In this document: positions 10,301-22,103 of the stretch, piece after piece
Layout of the letters: every line of letters starts with the position of its first letter
Position numbering within the stretch: position 1 is the stretch's first letter
Origin: Scytalidium lignicola
Taxonomy: Eukaryota; Ascomycota; Leotiomycetes
Direction: 5' to 3'
Assembly (NCBI GenBank): GCA_002812745.2
Contig: NCSJ02000121.1
Coordinates: forward strand, 56,472 to 120,471
Length of the DNA: 64,000 nucleotides
Position numbers and translations under genes: made by a program
The notes under the pieces: model-generated
The model's input: the letters and a program-made list of their open reading frames with translations, nothing else
What the model was told of the DNA's origin: nothing
Databases searched by the model: none

Positions 10301-13300
10301 CAAGCTTATTTGAAGTTATATTTGGATAACAACGTGGATGTGATGCAAGGAGAGCGTTGAAGATCTTCAAAGAGGTGTAGGACATAGATTCATCAGTGGT
10401 TAGACAACTCGTGGGATTCAAATATAGTATCTGACGTGGAGTTCGTCGAGAAGAAGGGGGGTTCGAGGGCGCTTAGTCGGCGGCTATCTGTTGCGCATCT
10501 GATTGGAGCTCGCAAGGCGTAAACTTGAAACCTTACATTGCTATGAGTGATTGGATAAGTCATCCTCCGTATGAAACATGTAGAAGGTTTAGCTTTAGTG
10601 TTGATGTTCTCAAAGCTTGCGGTTATGCTGCTCTTAGCATTGGACGTTGAGCTGTCAACTCGAGATGGTGTCTGTATGACTGAGCAAAAGACGGCTGGCG
10701 GTGAGCAGGACCATTTTCACGTGCAGCGCGTTTGGAGGTTTGCCGCGATCGAGATTTGGGTCTGATGGGGGATTGCCCGTCCAGGCTTTGGCACAGACGG
10801 CAAGTTCGGATGGGGCATCAGCCTCTGCCTTCAATTGACGCCTCATTGTTCAGCAATTAACTCAGCAGACGGCGTAAGACGATAGCACATGCCGAATCCA
10901 TTCCATTCCAACTCATTGATACTTCCATCATCAACCAAGTCGGGCTGTCCAAGAAAATACGCCGACCGAGCGACGACATGGCATGTTGCACAGTACCCTT
11001 GGCGGCTAAACTGTATGCCGATTCATGACACCAACAATCGCTTCAGTATTCTGGTTGATATTGGGAACCGGGACCAGCCAGAGAGTGAATCACGCGGCCA
11101 TGAGCCAGCCAAGCCACTCCGCATTATCATCAAGGTCCAGGGTGAAGATGTGGGTGAAACATGCAGAAAACCCCGGGAGACGTTGGCCATTGGGTGGCTC
11201 CAACAACTGGACTGGTTGTGCGGAGTAATAATGAGGCACGGTTCGGCACGATTCTGGACCAAAATCCATGGGCATAGCAATGGGCACTTTTTTCTTTCTC
11301 GCGGGCTCCAGATGGCACGCTGGGGCGAGTTCCCATTATTTACGCAGTACATCAGCATGCATGCAGATAAACCGTACATGCGATTCAAGATGCCCAAGCA
11401 GCACTGTCAGTGTTGCGGCGGTTGGCCAGTGGCCCCGGTCACAGGCGGCCGACGTCGTACAGGTGCTCCAGTTAAACGTTGGAGGTTGCGGAAGCGGTCA
11501 CGGCGCGCCTAATGCGCAAGCGTGGGCCCCTGCAGCGCATTATTCGAGCATTAACGAGGGAGGGTGCTTCGATCAGAGCCGTCTGCACTCACTGATTCGC
11601 CTGCCTCGACAAACTCTCCAAGAGCATTTTCCTAGGACTCTCCCTGGTTTAGGGTAAGGAATCCATCCTGTCGCCGTCAAGTTGCGTCGAGGATTGGGTG
11701 GCAGTCGTCTTCAGGCGATCCCGACGGGTTGTTCTCCCTCCTGTTGCCTAACGGCGCGTGTATGCCCCATGGCTGTACAAAGCAGCAGTCGCCGTTGAAA
11801 CACTTGAGCCGTGGAACTAAGGCGCGCGAGAAGAAACGTGCTTTGCTGGATGAAATGGAGGTGTGAGTGCGCCTTGTTACCGGTGTTGCTGTACTGTAGC
11901 TCATGTGTAGCTGTATGTTACACTGCCGTATTGATGCATCTGCGTGTGCGTCACCAGCAGGTGATTCGATCGACGGTCATAACGATAATCACGCTGCAAT
12001 AGCCCTGCCCAGCAGCAGAGAGACGTTGGCTCGGCTCCGCTGGAAGGTGAAGTTTGGGCGAGGAACGACAGCTCCATCTGGTGGTCATAGACGCAGGTCG
12101 GCAAGCTCAAGGGCAATATTTCCGGCTTGACGCTATAAGCGGACGGATCGGCTGTAAGAGTGAGTCTTCGGTCGTGGCTGAAAAGGAAAGTCCCACTTCC
12201 AATCACACGCCCAGACACCCAATATGCCTTCCCTTCCCAACTGCGAGGATCGATGGACCCGGCTTGCGGAGTTTGTGATGGAGATGCCCACACACATGTT
12301 GGATTTCTTATGAGATCCGTCTATTATTGTCATGCATCCTGGTCACCGATCCGCTTCGCAATTGTTGTTTCAAAGAAGTCGTAGCGGGCCATCGTGTTCC
12401 AAGGGCGGTCGAGCGAACCCACACCCATGACCTGTGGGTTGTCCGATAACCATCTTGACGGTTCTCACAGTGCTGCGGCGTGGTATCACTACATGCGTGT
12501 GCCTGACCGGATCCAGTACAGTTGATTCCGGAATATCGGCGATGGCCTAGGTGTGTGCCTCGGACAGAGTACAGTACAGTACAAGCAGCGCGGTTTGGAG
12601 TGTCACAGGCATAAAAATAAGTCTATCCCACTAGTGGGGACTCGATGGCTCCAGTGCTCCAGGCGTGAGATTGGCGCGAGGAGCCTCGGGACGTCCTCTG
12701 GGTTGGGCGGCGCGGCAAGTTAGTTGCCCAGAGAGCTGGACCACTACATTCGTGCCTTTCACCATGCGACAATTAGGTGCAGTTGCTTTCCGGGTGGGCT
12801 GGTCTACCGCACCACAGACATAGCCTCGCCCTTGAAAGGCCTCGATCCAATAACGATGTCTCGGTCCTGGCGCAGTCGATCGATACCTCCCATCTACCGT
12901 ACTGTATCAACCCACCAAGGGCATGTTCATGGATGTTCATGTCACCTCGTCCTCGTTGCAGCCTTGCCTAATCGAGATACCCGCCGAACGAGAGGCATCC
13001 AATGAGACGGCCGAACAGGGATTGAAGCATCGCGGTAGTATCGCAGACCTGTGATTTGTGCCTCATAGGGGCGCGCTGCTGCAGTCGCAAAGCGAGCAGC
13101 CGCTCAGCTGGTTTCTTCGGGCAGAGGAACCTACTGTGGTTTGCAGCGTCGCATCAGGTAATCTTCTCTCAAGATTGTTCGTCTCTTCTGGCATCCTCGT
13201 CTCTCCCAAGCACGCACAAGTACGAAGCCCTGCTCGGGAAGCACCATGGCGTCCTGACGTGCTGGCGGAGGTCCTAGCGACAAGGAAGATTCTCTCCAAG

Positions 13301-15058
13301 ATCGACTGGTGCGTAAGAACCAACCACACCCTTCCTTGGGTGCCGAGCATGGAGGTGCGCCTTGGACCAATGCTAATAAATTATCCGCCATCGGTGTGCC
13401 AGGCGTACGCAGGTAGAGAATCGGAACAAGCTTCGCCCCTAAGCAGGCACGATGGCTACCCTTCTACCAATAAGATCTGGTATCGGGTGGTGAGGTTATT
13501 GATTCAAAACTGCTAGATCTCACAACTGAACAACCCGATGGTAATTAAGTGATAAGAGGCCAATTAGACCAGTAGGTAAGCCGTGGTCAGAGATAGCGGG
13601 ACAGATTGGATCTAGAGATGCAAAGCCATGATCGCCAGACATCCGTTGCAGGCCTTGATGGATGACGGTAGGGCCTGGATAGTGCACATTACAGTACAGT
13701 AGTTGATTCGTATCGTCGTGGCGGGCTTAATTAGTTGAGTAGCTCGAGCCCGTCCAGGGAACCGCCAAATTTCTTAGCGACAGCCGTCGCCGCAATAGGC
13801 GCGCGAGAGGGAACTCCGCCCACCGTACCCCAGGCTTGCACCTGGCACCGGGGCCTGGGACAGGCGAGCGTCAATATATTGGCAGCGGCTGCCCCAAACC
13901 GCTCGAAAGCTCCCTCTACGCTACCAAACCGCTGGGTCCCCGCTCCCCAATACTCTCGATACTCCATAATTAGAATTGACACAACAGGACTATCCTCAAA
14001 CAGCAGTCAACATTTTGCGACGCGCTGCTCTTAAGATTCTGAAGGCGATTCTATTTTTAACTAAGCATTAGCCTATTGTCGTACCGCGCGCGCGGTAGAG
14101 GTTCCGGAGTAGCTGGAGGTCGACCTCGACGGCCGCAGCAAAGGCTGGAAGTTGGTGACGACTTTTGCTCATTCTGCATCCTTTTCCCGACCCAGCTTCT
14201 CGATTGTGACCACGTGAACGGGGTTGAAAGTTTCATACCTATTGTCAAATCTAAAAGTCAAATCGGGAAGCCTATCCCTCGGCAGTACTGTTATACACAT
14301 TCCGCGCTTCTCAACGATATACATCACTCAAACTTACCAGGAGTTTTTTTGCTCTCCACCAGCTGATTTTGTCACTATCAAACGACTAGTCGAAAGAGAA
14401 GGTTATCAGAACGAGCTATTATTCTGGGAGTGGTTCTTCTTGCAGTTCAATCGACTACTACGGTGCGATCTCTGGCTTGGCTCGTTCAAATTGGTGAATC
14501 GCCAGAAAGGTTAACGGATTTCCCTGGGAGTTTTGACACTTTAGAAGGAAGGGCAAAGGCGAGAGTCAAGCGGCAGCTGGTGTTTCAAAGCATCCAACCT
14601 CGCGGTAGTCACTACTGGCAACAGGTAGCTTACTGCCTTAGTTTCGGGGTTAGATCATTGCTTGGTGAGATCGACGAACAGTATTCTTTGAGAGTTTGAT
14701 TCTAAACCAATTCACGGGAAATGGTTGGGGAGTGAAATTTTGACCAGGATATCTCAAGGAAGTCGCATCTTCTACAAGTTCTCCTTGCACAGGCAGGAGA
14801 ACAAACCGTTTCTCACAAAACATCACAGGCTTATAAGTAAGATTCTTAAAGCTGGCTGGAAAACTGGATCACGTTACTGCGAAGTCTGCGCGCGTGCGGC
14901 AAGGAGAAGAAGTATTAGAAGCTAGGGAGGGTAACAACACGACGGCGGATAAGCATCCTGCTACCCAGGGCCTGGTGGACTTGGCCAGAGAGGTCTTGAG
15001 GAAATCTCCAGATTTCCAGGGTGACGAAGAATCCGATACATCAACCGAAGATTTTATA
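7392..15058. other. 7.6 kb gene-poor region
   Basis: I find no supportable gene here. About 7.4-9.9 kb looks AT-rich and dense in stop codons on both strands. About 10.0-14.0 kb is richer in G and C but still has only short, unrelated open frames. The longest is 10889-11512 plus (207 codons), with no recognisable motif. An open pair around 13731-14034 also matches no family known to me. I saw no terminal repeats, tRNA or rRNA. The last kilobase probably contains the promoter and leader of the next gene. The AT-rich part could be an old, mutated repeat, but that is inference. Confidence 0.55.
12569..12582. repeat. GTACAGTACAGTAC motif
   Basis: Short run of the ACAGT unit flanked by GTAC in the gene desert. 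Closely related strings occur at 13689-13702, 31687-31700 and 31926-31937. Function unknown. Confidence 0.4.
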
Positions 15059-17285
15059 ATGGTCGATACGGGGGACCACGGCGCTGTTCAACCTGTTCCT
15101 GAGAAGCAGGTGGAGTCACCAACAGCTCGATTCACGGCAGTCAATGGTCGAGAGCAACATGGCCACGCCCCTTCACCAAGTATGAATGGAGATAGGAGTA
15201 CTGGGAAGAAGGCCCCAGAGGAGCGTCTCAATGGTCAGCCTCGCATTACCCCTCCTGGACAAGAGAAACTCACAATTACTACTACAACGACAGCGACAAC
15301 GAACAGAGAAGATTGGTCAAATACAACCAATGGCGATCACCACTCAAATGTCCATGAGGTTCAAAATTACCAACCACAAACGACTAATTACCCGGATGGT
15401 GAATCATCGCACAAGCGCAAGAGATCTGGATCCGTAGAGATTAACTCGTCATCTGCAACTTCATACCATAGCCATGCCTTACCGTCCTCTACTAAACAAA
15501 CGCCGACTACTGCAACGTCAGAATCGGATCCGAATCGTGAAGAAAGCAGAGGACCACAGCAATCAGAGTCGCGTGATCCATATACTCCAGCAGTCTCCTA
15601 TAGGCCCTATATCGCTTCTGCCGAAGAGAGCCGTGATCCTGCTCAACGAGATATTTGGCATAATCGTCAATACCCTCCTCACGTTTCGGATGAACACTTG
15701 GGAGAAGTTCTGCAAAGGGCTTCACAGAACATAGATGCTCAGAATGAGTATAACCGAGCCAGCCCCGGTGACGAAGACAGATCGGCAGGGCCATACTCTC
15801 AGTATGCTGGCGAGAGAAGAGATATGATCACTCAATCAGAGCTAAAGAAACGCAAGAGGAACTTTAGCAACCGAACCAAAACTGGTTGCATGACATGCAG
15901 GAGACGTAAGAAGAAGTGTGATGAGACACGTCCAGAATGTGAGTAAACTATTTTTCATTCATATTAAATACCAAGAGGTACCGGGACCTGTATTTAACCT
16001 TTGAAATAGGCAACAATTGTCTTCGGGGCGGTTTTGTATGCTCAGGATACCAGCAGCGCGGCCAATGGCCAAAGACGGAGCAGAAGCAAGCTTCAGTTCC
16101 TTTGAAGTCCAAAAACGAGTATGAGGTCCCTGCTCCTTACAATCAGTCATCGCCTTACGGCCCACAACTTGCGCCCCCTCGAAGAGAGCCTTTGCCAGGT
16201 TACAGAGGACAAGCTTTGCGAGTAGATCCACATCATGGCCGGCCTGTAGGTATGGAGGATGATCAGCCTAGTGCTTCGACTATACCCAGTGCTTCTGTTA
16301 CGAGTCCCGAAGTCAACAGGCTTTCTGCAATATCATATCAAACGCCGACCCCTACCAGTGCGTCAACTAGTGCCTATAGTAAAAATGAATATCAGCGCCT
16401 CGGCCCTCTGCATGATCTTAGTAGGCAAGATATCAGACATGATCCGGACAGCGGCACACCACAATCAGCTCAGTCTACAACTCTCCCCCAGATCTTGCAT
16501 CCACAAATGCATGCTGAGAGTCCACATAGCAATGTTCAAGTTGCAGCACAGCTTGCACTTTCTCATGTTAATTCTGCCAACAGACCCCGTAGCCAGAAAG
16601 AGGAAATGCTCGCAGGTCGACATTATTACCCATTCGATAAAGAACTTGTTCTAGAACGAGAGCGGTGCAATGGAGCTTGCTGGCGGTTTAACAGCAGCAC
16701 CAATCCCAACAATGGGGTCTCACCAGAAGAGCGTGCAAGGCTGTTTCGCGACATCCTGCAGCCACGTGAGCATGTGTTGTCGCCAACTCTCGCGTCTCCA
16801 ATCACCCCAATCGGCCGGGTTGGCGAGAATGTTGTTGTTGAGGCTCCTTTCACTTGTGATTATGGATACAATATTAGTATTGGTCAAGATGTTGCGATTG
16901 GCAAGAACTGTACAATTCTGGATACTTGCGAAGTGAGGATTGGAGATCGGTGCAATATTGGGCCCAATGTCAATATATATACGGCAACATTACCAGTGGA
17001 TCCGAAACGGAGGTTGGGCTCTCGTGGGCCCTCGTTAGGAAGGAAAATCACCATCGATTCTGATTGTTGGATTGGTGGCGGTGTTACTATTCTTCCTGGT
17101 CGAACAATCGGGAAGGGTAGCACCGTGGGGGCAGGTTCCATTGTCACGAGAGTAGGCTCCCATTTCTTGAATACTTTTCGTTGGTATAGAATACTAATTA
17201 TTCGACACAGGATGTCCCACCATACACCGTTGTCTGTGGTAACCCCGCTAGAGTAATAAGAGGCTTATACCCACCACAAGAGTGA
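15059..17285 (+). CDS. Zn2Cys6 domain fused to maltose-O-acetyltransferase-like hexapeptide protein
   Basis: Predicted nuclear protein joining a fungal zinc-cluster DNA-binding domain to a left-handed beta-helix acetyltransferase. Exons: 15059-15938, 16010-17151, 17211-17285, giving 698 residues. The first 275 residues are low-complexity. The zinc cluster has six Cys at 277, 280, 287, 294, 297 and 304, preceded by basic KKRKR; Cys294 is restored only by splicing. After a second disordered stretch comes a maltose-acetyltransferase N-terminal block (RHYYPFDKELVLERERC), then hexapeptide repeats and the acetyl-CoA site region (DCWIGGGVTILPGRTIGKGS). Where active family members have His (IYTATHP), this protein has Leu621 (IYTATLP), so catalysis is doubtful. 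The start is the first in-frame ATG. The open frame continues upstream to about 14894 without ATG, so a 5' exon may be missing. Confidence 0.88.
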
Positions 17286-17834
17286 AAATCTTAGTGTGGA
17301 CAACTACCTCTTTCCTTCATAGGTCATACCTATTGCATATACGCAAAGTTTCTTCATACATGCTGCATACATTGCATAGCGCTTGTCTGAAAATTTTTCT
17401 TACGTCTTGTATCTCTGTTAATGCTTAAATGTCTCTTGATCAATTATGACGGTTTATAGGAAGGTTCGGAGGCACTCTGTAATATATTATTAGCGATGAT
17501 TATTAGAATCTACCAGGCGAGAAGGGCTCTGGCAGCTCAATGTGGTTATGGCGTCCTTTGCTCGCAGAATTCCTGTTCAAAATGAGCTATCTGAATGCAT
17601 TTACTTCTAGGCAAAAAAATCAAGTCTGGATTATATAAAGTATATTTAATACATTCCTTGATGCAGTGATATTTAATCAGCATATTTAACAATTTACTAC
17701 TTCAACATAGGACGGGGTGCATACGACACAACAGGTGTGCCGCAGCCGGGGTTGGTCACGTGGTCAAAATCGGCGCTACTGGTTATCGCTGATAAGTATC
17801 AAAATTTCCTGGCCCACGTCCAAATGCAAAATTT
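17286..17834. other. intergenic spacer between fusion gene and MPP10
   Basis: AT-rich 549-base spacer holding the 3' region of the fusion gene and the promoter of MPP10. No gene or repeat seen. Confidence 0.6.
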
Positions 17835-20123
17835 ATGGCAGCACTGACCATGGCCACTACCGGTAGCACAACATCCTCTATGACCTCAACCTCACATACC
17901 TTGACTGCCTTTCCACCGAGTTCTGCAGCTTCAGCTTTTCCTATCCAGATATCTAAAAACTCTTCGCCAATGTCGGATCTTTTAGCAGCCCTCACACCTG
18001 CTAACAGACATGTCTTCATACAACCGCCCAAGTCACTCCCAAACTCTAGTTTAGAGTTTGCTAAAGCCACGCTAGATTCTTTCGCAGCACAACTTAGCGA
18101 GGAGCAAGCAATTAGGCAGAAGGAGGAGAGAAAGAAGAGGAAGAGGGGTGATCGAGATGGTGCCGATGGAGAGATCCTAAAGATCAGGAAGATACATACT
18201 GAGGGATTCGAGGTAGAGCAGGTGTGGGAGCAGACTAGAAGAGTTATTGATGCTCTTAGAGGTGATGCTGAGAAAGCTCTGGAGGAATTAAGTGATGTGG
18301 ATGATGAGGATGATGAGGAGCAAGTTTCCGACGATGGCGGGGCACGTTTACAGGAATTCGATGAAGATGGTTTTGAGGTTGGGTCAGATGATGAAGAGCC
18401 ATTAGAGGGATCTATGGAAGATTCACAGGAAGAGAATGAAGATGAGGAGTTGCTAGCCGATGAAGACAACGAGGAAGATGATGATGCCGAACCGGATGCC
18501 GAGGACTTTGAAGATCAAGACGACTACGAGGATGAAGATGGGGACGATTTAAAACCCGCAGATACTTTTGTAGAGGATCCTCATGGTTTAAATGACGGAT
18601 TTTTCTCGATCGACGATTTCAATAAACAGACGGAATTTTTAGAACGACAAGATGCGGCTGGGGATCCTTTTACTGGAGAAGCAAGCGATGAAGAAGATAT
18701 TGACTGGGATGATGATCCTTTAACTATAGTATCAAAACCTCTTTCTAGCAAACGTAGAGCAGCGTCGATGGATATTGAAAATGATGATATGGACAATGAG
18801 GACGATGAGGATGAGGGTGGACCAACATTTGGCAATGTGGACCTCAACGCACCGGAAGGAGAGAGCGGGGACGAAGATGAAGAAGGATCTGATATAGATG
18901 GTGATCAAAATGATGTTATTGACAATACCAACGATATAAAGTATCAGGATTTTTTTGAGCCTCCACCACGTAAGACCAGCAAAAAGGAACTTCAGGCGAA
19001 ATACGTAGCAAGGAAAGCACGAGCTCAAAAGTTAGATCAAGATGGAGATGAGAAGGCTGAGATGGAACGAGCCATGGCCGATGTGAAACGAGATCTATTT
19101 GATGATGAATCAGACCTAGAAGATTCCGAGGATGCCCTGTCAGAGGTTGATCCAGCAGACCCGAAATCACGAAAGTCAGCACACGAACGCAGGCAAGCGA
19201 AGCTTGCAGAAGAGATTCGTCGATTAGAGGCTACTTCTGTGGCGAAACGGGAGTGGACGCTCTCAGGAGAGGCAAAGGCTGCTGACCGTCCACAAAACTC
19301 CTTGCTTGAAGAGGATCTCGACTTTGAGCGTACTGGGAAACCAGTGCCTGTCATCACTGCGGAGGTGAGCGAGAGTATCGAAGAGCTTATTAAGAGGCGG
19401 ATCCTTGCTCAAGAATTTGATGAGGTTATCCGTCGCCGCCCTGATGCTTCGGATATCCCCTCTTCTACTCGACGAGGTCTGTTTGAACTAGACGATACTA
19501 AGCCAAAGCAGAGTCTAGCAGAGATTTACGAAGAGGAGCATGTCAAGAACACGAACCCCGATACCTATGTCAGTCAAGCAGACGAGAAGTTGAGGAAAGA
19601 CGAAAAGGAGATAGAGCAGTTATGGAAGGAAGTTAGCGCAAAGCTGGACGCACTAAGCAGCTGGCATTACAAACCAAAGCCTGCAGCACCAAACTTGACG
19701 GTTGTTGCCGATGTTGCTACTGTGAGCATAGAGGATGCTCAACCATCGACTGCTAGCGGTATGAACGGACTCGAGAGTATGTTAGCTCCACAGGAGATCT
19801 ACAAGGCTGGTCAAGCCAAGTCAGCCATAGAAAAGGGAGAGATTGTGCCAAAGAGTGGAGCTCCAGTTGCTAGACAAGAAATGACTCGTGAGGAAAAATT
19901 GAGGAGACGCAGGAGAGAAAAGGAAAGGATCAAGAAACAGGGTGGGCTAGATACTAAGAAGGGAACTTTAAGCAGGAAGGGACAAGAAAGGAAAGATGCG
20001 ATAGGGGAGCTGAAAAAGGGTGGTGTTCGGGTTATTGACCGAAAGGGAGAAATTAGAGATATTGATGGCAATAAAGTCCAGGCTGCTAGAGCAGCTAGTG
20101 GTGCCGGTGGATTTAAGCTTTAA
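17835..20123 (+). CDS. MPP10: U3 snoRNP component Mpp10
   Basis: Nucleolar protein of the small-subunit processome, needed for U3-guided 18S rRNA cleavage, where it works with Imp3 and Imp4. A single 762-residue frame. The N-terminal conserved block (LAALTPANRHVFIQPP) is followed by a basic patch and then long acidic segments (about residues 155-245 and 310-355), as in Mpp10. The second conserved half includes YQDFFEPPPRK, REWTLSGEAKAADRPQNSLL and EIYEEEHVKNTNPDTY. The C terminus is basic. Length and the alternation of acidic and conserved blocks match the family. Several ATGs near the start (residues 1, 6) make the exact N terminus uncertain by a few residues. Confidence 0.94.
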   Translation: MAALTMATTGSTTSSMTSTSHTLTAFPPSSAASAFPIQISKNSSPMSDLLAALTPANRHVFIQPPKSLPNSSLEFAKATLDSFAAQLSEEQAIRQKEERKKRKRGDRDGADGEILKIRKIHTEGFEVEQVWEQTRRVIDALRGDAEKALEELSDVDDEDDEEQVSDDGGARLQEFDEDGFEVGSDDEEPLEGSMEDSQEENEDEELLADEDNEEDDDAEPDAEDFEDQDDYEDEDGDDLKPADTFVEDPHGLNDGFFSIDDFNKQTEFLERQDAAGDPFTGEASDEEDIDWDDDPLTIVSKPLSSKRRAASMDIENDDMDNEDDEDEGGPTFGNVDLNAPEGESGDEDEEGSDIDGDQNDVIDNTNDIKYQDFFEPPPRKTSKKELQAKYVARKARAQKLDQDGDEKAEMERAMADVKRDLFDDESDLEDSEDALSEVDPADPKSRKSAHERRQAKLAEEIRRLEATSVAKREWTLSGEAKAADRPQNSLLEEDLDFERTGKPVPVITAEVSESIEELIKRRILAQEFDEVIRRRPDASDIPSSTRRGLFELDDTKPKQSLAEIYEEEHVKNTNPDTYVSQADEKLRKDEKEIEQLWKEVSAKLDALSSWHYKPKPAAPNLTVVADVATVSIEDAQPSTASGMNGLESMLAPQEIYKAGQAKSAIEKGEIVPKSGAPVARQEMTREEKLRRRRREKERIKKQGGLDTKKGTLSRKGQERKDAIGELKKGGVRVIDRKGEIRDIDGNKVQAARAASGAGGFKL

Positions 20124-20755
20124 GGTGTGTAAAAATTAATGAAGGATAATTTATAGAGACTATTTTCTACGAATACTCAAAACGGGTTCAAGCATGACTT
20201 CTGCAGAATATATGTCTCTGCTACACAATCAAACACATAACGGCTACTTTAAGTAAACTTGCAAAAGTTAACCATCTGACGTGGGTTTGAGGCCATTATT
20301 CAAAAAGTGATGGTAGAACGTTTTATGTGTGTTCTGGTAACCTGTCAAAGAAAATAGGGGAAGCTTTCACTTCAACCCCAGGTTTGGCCCAGCCACACCA
20401 ATTTGTGGCTAAACATGCCCTCGGAATCTTCACGTCATTCTTGATAATATCTCGGAATATTAAAAGTAGTGATTGTGGTAATCACGCTACAGGCTATCAG
20501 ACCATGTGCATGTTTCAAATTGCCGCACGCCTTCAATAGAAGGGTATCACTAGAGCGGGGTAACATGTTAATTGACTCGTCACAACTGTCCTCGCTGCAG
20601 ATGTCGTCATGGATATAAGTAAAGAATATTCATTTGTACAGCACACCCACTTCTCATCTCCCTTTGACACGAATATTCCTGAATCTAATTTTTCATTTAA
20701 TGCTTTAATTATATTAATCTAATTGACTAATTACAGCCCTAAAAACAAGAATAAA
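20124..20755. other. intergenic spacer upstream of the alcohol dehydrogenase
   Basis: AT-rich spacer of about 630 bases between two tandem plus-strand genes. One 70-codon frame at 20327-20539 has no family resemblance. No other feature seen. Confidence 0.55.
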
Positions 20756-22103
20756 ATGGCAGCAGAAAGGGAATCCTACCGTCTGGCATTCCCACCAAAA
20801 ACCAAACCGTATATATCGACTGGACTCCCTTTTCAAACCGCTTGCGAGCACCACGTAAAGAACACTTTCAAATCATCAAGAGTATACGTGATAGTATCGA
20901 GTTCTATTAGCAGAACAGAAAATTTTACAAAGTTGCAAAAAGCTCTAGGAAATTCAATTATTGGCGTTAGAAAGGGTATAAGACCACATACGCCATGGGA
21001 CGATATCATTGAGACTATAAATGATATGAAAGAGAAAGATGCGGATTTAATAGTTACCCTCGGAGCTGGCAGTCTTACTGACGGAGCGAAAGTTATATCT
21101 TTGGTAGGTGTTCCAATCCTTCATTCAAGGGTGAAAAAGGGGGACATAGGAGAAAACAACTGAAATAAATCTCTCCCTATCAATTTACCCAGGCTGACAA
21201 AATAAATCCTCCAACTAGGCTCTAGCAAACAACGTATCCACCACTCAAGACCTCGCCAACATCTCAATTGACACCCAACAAAACTCCCTCCAGTCTTGCA
21301 AGATTCCCATAATAAACATCCCCACCTCCCTGTCAGGCGGCGAGTACAGTCCCGCAGCAGGAGCAACAGACACCCGGACGGGACACAAAGTCCTCTTCCG
21401 GCATCCGTCTCTAGGTGCAGAGTTGATCATCCTAGACCCAGCACTCACCATCACGACGCCGAGACGCACCTGGCTAGCGTCCGGGATTCGCGCCGTGGAC
21501 CACTGTGTCGAGGGCCTCTGCTCTATGACCGAGAATGCTTGCAGTGAAAGTGATGGTCATTTCACTCATGGCCTGAAGCTGTTGGTTCCGAGTCTGCTGA
21601 AGACAAAGGAGAATTGGAACGATGAGGAACCGCGGTTGAAGGAGATGTTAGGTGTACTCGAGGCTATGAAGGGGCTATCGCTTGGTATCCCCATGGGTGC
21701 TAGTCACGGTATTGGACACCAGCTGGGTCCCCTGGGGGTGGGTCATGGAGAGACGAGTTGTGTTATGTTGCCTTCTGTGTTGAAGTATACATACGTACAT
21801 GGTGATGAGAGGGCGAGGAGGGAGCAGCAGAAAGTATTGGATTTCTTCTGGAGTGATGAGGTTGTTGCTGCAGTTCTACAGAAAAGGGGCTTGAGGAAGG
21901 AGAGTGCTCAGGCAGGGGATGTGGTGGGTGCGGTGGTGAGCGAGCTTGGTCTACCAAGATCGTTGCGGGATGTGGGTGTCTCCAAGGAGAAATTCGACAA
22001 ATTGGCGGATAATTGTTTGAAGGATGCGGCGCTGAAGACTAATGCTGTGCCTATTTTGGAGAAGAAACAGGTGTTGGAAATATTGGAAATGGCTGCGCAA
22101 TAA
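20756..22103 (+). CDS. iron-containing alcohol dehydrogenase family, maleylacetate reductase-like
   Basis: NAD(P)H-dependent oxidoreductase of the group III alcohol dehydrogenase fold; the substrate is unknown. Two exons, 20756-21103 and 21219-22103, give 410 residues, the usual length. The dinucleotide-binding region includes LGAGSLTDGAKVISL. The C-terminal half has SLSGGEYSPAAGATD, GIRAVDHCVEGLCS and GASHGIGHQLGPLGVGHG. His211, His279, His283 and His292 are candidate metal-site residues. The position four before His211, usually Asp in iron enzymes, is Arg207, so canonical iron binding is uncertain and a maleylacetate-reductase-like mode is possible. I chose ATG 20756 because the frame upstream has only TTG. 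It stands alone, with no catabolic cluster nearby. Confidence 0.88.

Noticed and set aside
12400..12475. tRNA-like fold on the minus strand (a perfect 5-base ACCCA/TGGGT stem with a 7-base loop, plus a GGTTC-like string)
   Set aside because: The loop lacks T33, the T-arm does not pair and the acceptor ends do not match, so it is not a functional tRNA and may be chance.
13731..14034. Overlapping open frames on both strands with an Ala-rich peptide
   Set aside because: Both strands are open because of GC-rich codon-like sequence; no conserved motif or splice partner was found.
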